Source of the DNA: Stemphylium vesicarium
Taxonomy: Eukaryota > Ascomycota > Dothideomycetes > Pleosporales > Pleosporaceae
Length of the DNA stretch: 40,547 bases
NCBI GenBank assembly: GCA_004380135.1
Contig: QXCR01000210.1
Span: forward strand, 1 to 40,547
Direction: 5' to 3'
The position numbers and the translations under genes are program-made. The notes beneath the pieces were generated by a model. The model did not search any database. It was given only the letters and a program-made list of their open reading frames with translations, and had not been told where the DNA came from. Positions 17,700-26,169 of the stretch are shown in pieces; positions within the stretch are counted from its first letter, which is position 1; each line of letters starts with the position of its first letter.

Positions 17700-18490
17700 T
17701 AAACCCCTCTTAATTACTACTATTCTCGCCTTCGTCCTCGTCTACCCGCTTCTTACTATCTAGAGGCGGGAGGGACTCATTATCATCGTTATTATTATTA
17801 TTATCGTTATTATTATTATTGTTATCTCCTATACTACTACCCTAGAGAAATATTAGTAAAAGAAAAATATTAAAAAATTAATAAGCGCGTACTATCTTAG
17901 TAGTATAAGCTACTAGCTACTCTAAAGTAGCTATAATTCTACGCTACTTAACTAGAATTAGACTTAAGTACTAAGGTAAAGTTGCTAGAATTTAAGTAGG
18001 AACCCTAAGAGAAGTCCTAGAATAGGCGGCGACGTAGTAGCAGTTCGCGAGCTCTAGATTAAATTAGTGCTAATAACGCGCAAGCTTAACGCTAGTAGTA
18101 ATCACACTAGCGTTAGTCTTAGGCTTTTTAGCGGCATTAATAGTAGCGTCGTACTAAGCGCGAAGCTGGTATAGGCGATTAAGGTGGCCGTTCATCTTAG
18201 TGGGCACCTATTTAGATTAGCTAAGGCGCAGCGCTTATAGAATACCTTAATTACTTACTAAAGTGCATCCACCCTAATTACTAGCAGAGCAATACTCACA
18301 GCGGCGATGTTCCAACTTCTCGCACATCTTCTTCTACTTAATAACGCTCTAAGCGCAGCGCGTGTAGGTCGCAACTAAAGCGACTTAATTAGCGCGCTTT
18401 TCAAGGTCGCTAAACGCGAATAGGCGAGTACCACGCAAGTAGGATTTCTTAATATACTTAGGATTTAGATAATAAACTATAGTAAAGAGT
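17700..18490 (-). pseudogene. Antisense accessory ORF in the inner Gypsy 3' region (eroded)
   Basis: Read on the minus strand, the stretch between the chromodomain and the right LTR resembles protein interrupted by TAG/TAA. From about 18450 downwards it gives YLRGTRLFAFSDLEKRAN, CEKLEHRRCEYCSASN.GGC and VPTKMNGHLNRLYQLRA, and ends in an Asn/Asp run coded by the (GTT/ATT)n tract at 17775-17825, then SLPPLDSKKRVDEDEGE. The C-x2-C plus following Cys could be a small zinc-binding site. Antisense extra ORFs at this position are known in some plant and fungal Gypsy elements; this one I do not recognise further. The true start is not found. Confidence 0.5.
17775..17825. repeat. (ATT/GTT)n trinucleotide tract
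   Basis: About 16 consecutive ATT/GTT/CGTT-type triplets on the plus strand. On the minus strand in frame with the antisense ORF it codes an Asn-rich run. Confidence 0.85.
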
Positions 18491-18499
18491 ATAGCGTGC

Positions 18500-18931
18500 G
18501 CTAAAGATGCGTTAGAGGAGTGTAATAGTGTTATTATAGTAGTATTAAATAAGAGAGTAAGAATAAAAAGTTTCTATTATAATAACACAACAAACGGTTA
18601 CTATAATAAAATTAGTAAATAACTATCCGCACTTACTATAATAATAAAGTAGGCGACCTAAAGGAGTAAAGTAAATAATATTTAGCACTTATTATAATAA
18701 CGTAAATAGCGTTTGTCACCTCTTAAATCCGCATTCACTACAACATTATCCCAAACAAACCGGGGACGCGCGCAATAGTGGTTGCAGCGGCAGCGCACCG
18801 CTGCGGCGCACGTGCGACGCGCGATAGACGGACAGTATCTAGACACTCTTTTCCTATTTCTCCCCTTAAGGGTTTTTAGGTTTTTATTAAGGCTAGAACT
18901 ATTAAGAACGCTAGTTTAGAGGAGGAGGCTC
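18500..18931. other. Inner Gypsy 3' untranslated region
   Basis: AT-rich with several ACTATAATAA-type short repeats up to about 18720, then a GC-rich stretch (18770-18835) with alternating GCGGCAGCGCACCGC. The part from about 18760 is shared, inverted, with 35976-36145. It ends in the purine tract before the right LTR. Confidence 0.6.
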
Positions 18932-19163
18932 TATAATACTTAGGCTAAAGGCCTATAGTTAGGCGCATTTAGTCCTAATATATTTGCTTCTTATACTCGC
19001 GCCTTAGCGAAGATACCTACTTTTAACCTGCGCTTCGCGCAAGGGAAGAGAGGTAAGAATTATTCTCCTTACTACCCCCTATCTAGTGTAGTAATATAGA
19101 GCTATCCCCCACTATTCTATTGCAGTGTGAAGCAAATACTATTGCCTATAACTGCCCCTTACA
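18932..19163 (+). repeat. Right LTR of the inner Gypsy element
   Basis: Begins TATAATACTTAGGCTAAAGG, the RIP form of the left LTR's start, and ends unmutated in AACTGCCCCTTACA. RIP is on its inner half only, the mirror image of the left LTR. Confidence 0.9.
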
Positions 19164-20758
19164 AAGAGATAGACGTAAGTCTACTAATAGCTACTTATAA
19201 GTCTAGAAACAAGCCTTAGTTAAAGTCCTATTAGATCTCTAAGTAGAGGCATAGGCTATAATTAAACGTCCCTCGTATAGAAGAGGACCCTAATTATTAT
19301 AAGTAAGAAAGTAACGTAAGTCGCTAGAGGCTATAATAGAAGTCTAGTATTAGACTAGTAAAGATTACTCTAAGTACCTAAAGACTACTTAGAAGGCGCT
19401 ATAAAGACGTAGGCGCACGAGAAGACCTACCTAAGTCCTTACTATAGAGAAGTAGGCTATAGGGAGACTATCTATATAAGTTAATTAAAGAGCGATTAGA
19501 AGCCCTATAATTAAGGTAGGCAATAATAATAGCACTAGAGACGTCTAATAATTAATTAGAAAATAGATAATAACGTTCCTAATCTAAACGTGGAGGAGCT
19601 AGCTACTTATGCGATAGTAAAGAGTTAAGTAGGCGTGTTGGACGAAGAGATCTTATAGGAGATTACTTAGATGCTAAGGGAGAATAGTTAGAAAGAAGCT
19701 ACGATTAGGCCTACTATTAAGGCCATAGTTAAGAGGTTAGCGATAATAGGTAGCAAAGGTTCACCTAGGTAGGGAAGCCCGCTAAAGGCTAACTGTGACT
19801 CTGTAGCCGTGATAATGGCGTAGATGATGGAAATGTTAAGCCCGATAGCCAACCAACTAGAGGCGCTAGAACGGAAGTAGGGCGACAGACGCTTAGACGC
19901 CTCGCCCGCCCTCGCTACCCCTCCACCACCCGAGGCTGCCGAAACACCCCAAGCTGCTGCGCGCAGGAACAAGTACCCGCACCCAGAACTGTTCGACGGG
20001 GACCGCACGAGATACCCATCGTTCTAGTATAAGGCGAAGGCTAAGCTGCGCAATGACTATGTGGGCGCGTCCGACACAGCCTAGATTGATTACATAGTTA
20101 GTAGGTGTACCAATAAAGCCTTAGACGTCTTACTTCTATAGGCAGAACGAAACTAGCCCTACGGCTCGGTGGAAGACCTGTGAACCTTTTTAGACTAGCA
20201 GTACGACGACCCTCACCTTAAGCTAAAGGCTCTCGACCAGCTATCAAACCTACGATAAGGTAAGCGTTCCGTACGGGATTACTATATAGAGTTTAACCGA
20301 CTTAAGCTCTAGTTAGGAGAACGCTTTAGCTGCGCGAGTAAGAAAAGTATATTTATTAAGGGACTCCTTCTAAAGCTTTAGGAAGCACTCGCTAATATTA
20401 ACGATAATGTTTCCTTCGAAGAGCTAGTCTATAAGGCGGTAAGGACAGCAGACAACCTGTACCGCGCAGGACTAGCTGCTAGAGCGAGTAGAAGTACGCA
20501 ACCGTACGCAAGAGAGGTTCCGACGCATACTTAGACTGCACCTTGGGGTGAAGAAATGGACTGGGAGCCTACGAGGGCGAATAAGGCCGACACGCGAAGG
20601 AAGAGACCTAAGGGAAGTACCCTCACCTATTACGCGTACGGTAAAGAAGGGCACTTTATTAGGGAATACCTAGAGGTAGTTAAGGTACGGAAGGCTCGCC
20701 TAGCGCAAGACGAGGAGCGCTTAGAATGCTTAGATAGCACGTTAGGAAAAGAGTAGCT
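19164..20758 (+). pseudogene. Outer Gypsy gag (eroded, with spared patches)
   Basis: Continues after the nested insertion. The best-kept part, 19880-20060, reads a Pro/Ala-rich linker (ATPPPPEAAETPQAAARR), then KYPHPELFDGDRTRYPSF, the usual start of the capsid-like domain in fungal Gypsy gag. Near 20250-20320 come ALDQLSNLR and RDYYIEFNRLK. The knuckle at about 20630-20670 reads YYAYGKEGHFIREY: three cysteines of a CCHC box each changed to Tyr. The frame ends LDSTLGKE, stop at 20754-20756. Stops are TAG/TAA throughout. Confidence 0.75.
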
Positions 20759-20769
20759 CTAAGCTAGAG

Positions 20770-23700
20770 TCTTAGCTTAGAGCCTTAGAAGATAGATTAG
20801 GATACTTATAGCGAATAGAACTAATTTTAGTAGAAGTATATACGCACACCGCTACTAACTATTAACGTGATTATTAACGATATCTATAACGCGACAGCGT
20901 TAATAGATAGTAGTTACTTATGCTATACCTTAGTAAATAAAAGATTTACTAATTAAAACTATCTTAAGCGCTTCTCTATCCCCCCTTATAGGATTAAAAG
21001 AATTAATAGGAAAACGTCCTAGATAACTAAGATTATCTAATAAACGTTTAGAATATATAGATATAAAGAAAGTGCCTATATATATATTATTAATATACTA
21101 GGAGAAGATATTATTCTAGGAAAGAGCTAGTTAGATTACTATAAGGTATCTATTAGCTTAGCTAAGAAGAGCCTCTATATCTACTTAGTAGGTGTCTAAG
21201 TATAAATAGAGAAAGGGAAGAAACCGCTATCTAAGCTATAGTAAGTAAATATAGTAGCGTTTACTATATTAGCTTATAAGAAAAGTCTAAGTAGGGTTTA
21301 GATATTTACTACGTTAATTATAGATATTAATAAGATATTATAACCTAAGAAGAAGATAGACATAAAATTAATACTACTTACTTAGTACTAGGAGTTCTAT
21401 AAGCTATTTAATCTAAAAGAGGTAGATAAGCTACCTCTATATAGAGGTCTAGAAGTAGACTATAAGATTAAACTTAACCTAAAAGATACTTAGCCGCTAT
21501 AGGGGCCGCTATATAGTATATCTAGGGGAGAGTTATTAGTTTTGCGTAAGGAGCTTACGTCCCTACTTAAGAAAGGATTTATCTAAGTTAGTAGCTTACT
21601 AGTAGCTACGCTAGTATTATTTGCGAAGAAGCTAAGAGGAGGCCTCCGCCTTTATATTAACTATAGGGCGTTAAATAAGATTACTAAAAAGGATAGATAC
21701 CCTCTTCCTCTAATCTAAGAGACGCTTAATAACCTAAGTAAGGCGAAATAGTTTACTAAGCTAGATATTATCGCGGCCTTCTATAAGATTCGCGTTATAG
21801 AAGGCGACGAATAGAAGACTACGTTTAGAACGCGCTTTAGGCTATTCGAGTAGCTAGTCACCCCCTTTAGTATAGCAAACTCTCTAAGCACCTTCTAGTA
21901 GTATATTAACTAGACCCTGCGAGAGTACCTCAACAATTTCTGCTTAGCTTACCTCGACGACGTGTTAATCTACACGGACGGAAGTAAAAGCTAACACTAG
22001 GAGCACGTCTAAAAGGTGCTTAGTAAGCTATAGATAGCTAGACTCTACGTAGATATTAAGAAGTGCGAGTTCGAGGTTAAGTCTACGAAGTACCTAGGGT
22101 TTATTATTAAAGCTAAAAAAGGAATTAGCATAGACCCTACGAAGGTAGCTACAATCTATAAGTAAGAAGCGCTAAATATAGTTAAAGAAGTAAAGTTATT
22201 CCTAGGGTTTACTAATTTCTATTAAAAGTTTATTAGGAACTTCGCTTAAGTTACTACGCCTCTTACTAGGCTTACTAGTAATATAACCTTCTAGTAGGGC
22301 CCTAAAGAGTAATTAGCCTTTAAGAAGCTAAAGGAAGTCTTTATCTTAGAGCTTATACTAGCTAGCTTTAACCTAGATAAGGAGACGGTGCTAGAGTGTA
22401 ACTTGTTAGGATATGCCGTAGGAGGGGTACTTTCTTAGTATAAAGATAATAGTATCTTAAGACTATACGCGTACTTCTTAAGAAAGAATAACCTCTATAA
22501 GTATAACTATAAGATCTATAATAAGGAACTACTAGTAGTAGTTCGCTACTTAGAGAAGTAGAATACTAAACTACGCTTAGTTATTAAGTTTAAAGTAATT
22601 ACTAATTATAAGAACTTAGAGTACTTTATAAAATCTAAAATATTAAATAAGTATTAGATAAGGTAGTCCCTTCTACTAGGACGCTATAATATAGAGATAT
22701 TATACTGCCTAAGTAAGTAGAATATTAGGGCAGACGCACTCTCGCGAAAGGAATAGGACCTACCTATAAGAGTAGAGGATAAGCGCTTATAGAAGCGCCT
22801 TATATAAGTCTTTAAGCTAACTACGTCTTACTATAAGAAATTAGCTAAAGAGAATTTAAAGAACGTACTAGTAATATATACTAGCCTAAGCCTAACTCTA
22901 GTAGAACTAGATCTACTACTAGTTAATAACTACTTAGAGTAAGAGATTTAAAGTAAGGCTACTATTACCTCTAATTAGCTAAAGGAGCTATAGGCTATTA
23001 TAGTAGAGAATAATAGAACTTACTAGGAAGCGAAGAGAGTAGTTAAGTAAAAAGAAAGAAGGTTCCTACTAAGCTTAGGCCTAAAGTGTTCTATCGCGGA
23101 ATATATAATTAATAATAGAGCGTTAATATACTATAAGAGGAAATAAGTATTATAAGATAAACTAATACGTACTTAAATTATTTAAAAGACCTATAAGTCT
23201 CTTCTTATAGGTTACTCTAGAAGAGAGGTAACCTATAAGATATTTATAAGGGACTACTTTTAGCTAGGAATAGTAGACAACGTCTAGAGGTACGTTAGGA
23301 ACTACGATATTTATAGTAGGAGCAAGCTATAGAGAGAAGGAAAATAAGGGTTATTAAAACCTCTTCTAATACCTACTTAGATATAGAAGGAGATCTCTAT
23401 AGACTTTATAGAGAGACTACCTAAGAATAAGGGCATAATAAGCCTTATAGTAGTAATAGACTAGCTAAGTAAAGAAGTAATCTTTATTCCCTTACTAAAT
23501 ATAATAATAGACATAGTAGTTTAGAAGTTTATTAAAAAGATAGTTATATACTACTAGCTACCTAACGCGATTACGTTAGACTAAAAGAACTAGTTCGTTA
23601 GTAAACTATAGGAACGACTCTACTAGATTCTAAAGATTAATTAGAGGCTATTAATAGCGTACCACCCCTAGATAGATAGCGCTATAGAGAGAATAAATAG

Positions 23701-24530
23701 CGTCTAGGAATCCTATATCTAATCCTTCACGAACTAGGCTTAGACAGACTAGGCTACGCTATACCCAATGGCTTAAATCGCGATTAATGGTAGGAACGCG
23801 ACGTCGACAGGTATATCGCCTTTCTTCTTGCAATATAGCTATGACATCGACCCGTTACAGCTACAGACGCTAGAAGAACGAGCGCTGCCCTTAGGTACAC
23901 CTAACAACTACTTAGACAACGAGAAAGCAGAGTAGATCGTCTCAAAACTGCGAAGCGTCCTTAAGTTAGCCTAAGTAAGCATGGCGAGCGCGCAGCAGGA
24001 GCAGGAACGACAAGCGAACAGGTCGCGACGAGAGGCTCGACAATACTAGGTAGGCGATAAGGTTTAGCTACGCTTAGACTAGTAGTATAGCACTAAGTAG
24101 ATATTAAAGAAGCTAGACTAGAAAAACGCTAAGTATATAGTACTAGAGGTAATTAATAGCTACTTAGTTAAGCTAGATACGCCTCTAGGTCCCTACCTAG
24201 TATTCTATATAGACTAGATTAAGCTTATAAGTTTAGACCTACTACTAAGCTAAGAAGTAGATAATTCCTAGCTACTAGCGTTATAAGTAGTAGGAGAGAA
24301 TAAATAGGTAGTAGAAAATATTATAGTAGAATAGGAACGCCGCGTTAGAAGAGGAGCTAAATATAAATATAAGGTTAAATAGAGAGGATACTACTAAACG
24401 TTATTTAAGCTAGTCTAGCTACTTAAGGATATAGAAGCTCTAGACTACTAGCTATCCTATATAGCACCGCACCGCGACGCTAAAGGACGCCTCCTAGACA
24501 GTTTTTAGGAGGAAAATAGGTAGACCCCTA
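20770..24530 (+). pseudogene. Outer Gypsy pol: protease, RT, RNase H, integrase, chromodomain (eroded)
   Basis: The protease region at about 20850-20990 has NATALIDSS in place of the usual LIDSG. RT at about 21600-22000 has LRGGLRLYINYRALNKITKK and an intact YLDDVLIY. RNase H follows to about 22750. The integrase zinc region (23190-23340) and core (DFIERLPKNKG, VVID, then TLD and AIERIN) are legible in order. A spared patch at 23700-24050 covers the integrase C-terminal side. A chromodomain at about 24320-24470 reads ERRVRRGAKYKYKVK.RGYY..LFK. The frame runs into the purine tract before the right LTR, as is typical. Order and content mark a chromovirus. Confidence 0.8.
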
Positions 24531-24543
24531 AAGGGGGGGGTAT

Positions 24544-24760
24544 TATAATAGGCTAAACGCCCTTTAGTAGAGCTCCTTAATAGAATCTTAGTAGACGCGT
24601 CTAATAAACGCTTAGATTACCTTAGACTAATATTTATCTAATAGGTAGATAAATACTAGCGTAGATAGACCGATAGCTCCTTATCAAATACAACTACTGT
24701 ATACCTGGCCTTGCCATCGGCTATCTACTCCTTGAGTGCTCCTAGAGCTAGCCCCTTACA
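24544..24760 (+). repeat. Right LTR of the outer Gypsy element
   Basis: Starts TATAATAGGCTAAACGCCC (RIP form of TGTAACGGGCT...) and ends GCTAGCCCCTTACA. The inner half is RIP-mutated; the last 70 bp (CTGGCCTTGCCATCGGC...) are intact. Confidence 0.9.
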
Positions 24761-24765
24761 GTGCG
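24761..24765. repeat. Target-site duplication, right copy (GTGCG)
   Basis: Exact match to 12182-12186. Confidence 0.9.
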
Positions 24766-24833
24766 TAATAGATGCAACGCACAGCAATAGATATTTTGTC
24801 CTGCAGGAAGGTAGAGGCGGAAGCAGGGGAGGA

Positions 24834-25140
24834 TTTTAATAAGGCGAGGCGCTAGGCAGGGGTATAAGGCTATGAGGGCGGTGACTAGCTATTAAATGGA
24901 GTGAGGGCTTATTCACTTAAGCATATATCTTAGAATAACTAGTTAGCAATCTAGGTAAGAGATGTAACTATAAGAGTTAACCACAACAAGAGAAACAATA
25001 AAACCTTTCTATCCTTATATCCTTATCGCTAAGTCCTGTGTCCTCCTATGCCTCCCTACTCAGCGGGAGGTTTAGGAGGGCGCTAGCCTCCCTTCATGTA
25101 GTGGCCTCCTAGAGGTCCTGTCTTGGCGGGATACTAGTTA
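24834..25140 (+). repeat. LTR-like remnant, copy 2
   Basis: ATTTTAATAAGGCGAGGCG, CTAGGCAGGGGTATA and GCATATATCTTAG in the same order as copy 1. Beyond the TATA-like block it continues AACAAGAGAAACAATAAAACC and CCTCCCTACTCAGCGGGAGG, which looks like the transcribed part of an LTR. Lightly mutated. Confidence 0.5.
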
Positions 25141-25490
25141 CGTGATCCGCGCGCCCTACGCTAATCATTACCTAAGGGTTTGTGCGACTATTGGCTGCCA
25201 ACATCGCATCCTTCGTCCAGGAGAGGCCTTTGCTTGTTATCTGTAACATGGAGGCGCGTCTAGACAGTCGATTTTGGCACGTTATAGGCTGCTGCAAGTG
25301 GGCGCACGAATTGTTTTGGATAATTACGATAGGAGGCTATAGCAAGACTTAGTCTACGTTGACGAGAAGTCTATATAGAGAGGGTTGTAGTCGCGGGATT
25401 GTAGTGAGTTGTGCAGAGGGTAGGGGGTCAAGTGTAGTGGGGCGGGCCAGGTTACTAGTGTGGGCCAGGTTCGTGGTAGAGAGAGCACGG
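25141..25490. other. Spacer between LTR-like remnants
   Basis: No coding signal. GGGCGGGCCAGGTTACTAGT and GTGGGCCAGGTT near 25440-25475 form a short imperfect direct repeat. Otherwise nothing seen. Confidence 0.35.
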
Positions 25491-25499
25491 TCACTCATT

Positions 25500-25610
25500 T
25501 TTCTGATGAGGCGAGAGGCTAGACTAGGGTAGGAGGGTTAAGCGAAGGGGTGTTGAGCGTTGATTGGCTATTAATTCTAGTAAGGGCTCCTTGATTAAGT
25601 TATATATCTT
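25500..25610 (+). repeat. LTR-like remnant, copy 3
   Basis: TTTTTCTGATGAGGCGAGAGG, GATTGGCTATTAATTC and GTTATATATCTTAG align in order with copies 1 and 2. It is cut at 25611, where GCGCCATGGGTTAG joins it to Copia coding sequence. Confidence 0.45.
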
Positions 25611-25625
25611 AGCGCCATGGGTTAG

Positions 25626-25814
25626 GTAAAACACATCAATATATAGTATCATATGTTAAGAGATCAGGTACAACAAGGAACGCAAGAGATTAGGCGAGTA
25701 AGCAGCAAGGAGAATGCCGCAGATATCTTCACGAAGGTATTCACAAGGGAACGATTCCTTTCACTCAGGGATATACTAGGCAGTGCTGAGAGTGAAAGTG
25801 GAAGCTCCCAGTAG
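25626..25814 (+). pseudogene. Copia pol C-terminal fragment (end of RNase H)
   Basis: 63 codons in frame to a TAG at 25812-25814. KHINI.YHMLRDQVQQG followed by ENAADIFTKVFTRERF and LRDILGS is the conserved end of Copia RNase H ('K-H-I-D-I..H..R....G' then 'ADI-x-TK'). One in-frame TAG replaces the residue after HINI. The 5' side is truncated exactly at a GCGCCATGGGTTAG motif. Confidence 0.8.
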
Positions 25815-25820
25815 TGGGAG

Positions 25821-26024
25821 TGTTGGAAGGGACTAGAAGATTCTTTTCGTTTGATGTTTGATGAACACAATCAGGTTCACACACTATTTACAAACTTCAT
25901 GCCATGTATTTAATCCTCACAGAGGGACTCAGTTTAGATTCAATCAAGGTATTACGTGAGGTATATTGTAAGTTTTACTAGAATTCTCGCTACAAAGATC
26001 AGTCTCTAAGCACATCTATCAACA
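25821..26024 (+). repeat. Copia 3' LTR (204 bp)
   Basis: Follows a short purine run (AGTGGGAG) after the pol stop. It begins TGTTGGAAGG and a matching inverted end TATCAACA is found at 26017-26024 (TGTTG...CAACA). The right border rests only on this inverted match. Confidence 0.55.
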
Positions 26025-26169
26025 TTCTGTAGAAACTAATTGATAATATAGATAATAGCAAGAAGCGCCGCAATATACACGAAGAGGTGTGTTTGCCTAC
26101 GTTATTACATTAGGCACCCAGCGCATTTACGTCCACGAGGCCCTATAGCAAGCGGAAGTTTGTATAGTC

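Larger units (their letters stand above)
12574..19163 (+). mobile_element. Inner (nested) Gypsy LTR retrotransposon, chromovirus type
   Basis: Two 232-bp direct LTRs (12574-12805, 18932-19163) with TGTAACAC...CCCCTTACA termini enclose gag, pol with a C-terminal chromodomain, and a long 3' region with an antisense ORF. A purine tract AGAGGAGGAGGCTC precedes the right LTR. Total 6,590 bp. Nearly all codons rich in CpA or TpG are converted, giving dozens of TAA/TAG stops. The flanking pentamers differ (CTACC left, AAGAG right), so no target duplication is visible. A second, truncated inverted copy of its 3' end lies at 35743-36145. Confidence 0.9.
12187..24760 (+). mobile_element. Outer Gypsy LTR retrotransposon (chromovirus type), split by a nested element
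   Basis: Bounded by 217-bp direct LTRs (12187-12403, 24544-24760), both reading TGT...ACA or its RIP derivative, inside a GTGCG duplication. Without the nested 6,590 bp the element is about 5.98 kb, normal for fungal Gypsy. Order is gag, protease, reverse transcriptase, RNase H, integrase, chromodomain, all plus strand, then a purine tract (AAAGGGGGGGG, 24530-24540) next to the right LTR. RIP has filled the interior with stops, so it cannot move by itself. The outer halves of both LTRs are almost unmutated. No clear tRNA primer-binding site is readable after the left LTR. Confidence 0.9.

Noticed and set aside
19688..20008. 106-codon minus-strand frame in the outer Gypsy
   Set aside because: It is antisense to the unmutated gag linker; the plus strand has the recognisable gag.
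25664..25870. 68-codon minus-strand frame
   Set aside because: It is antisense to the Copia RNase H end, which has clear family motifs on the plus strand.
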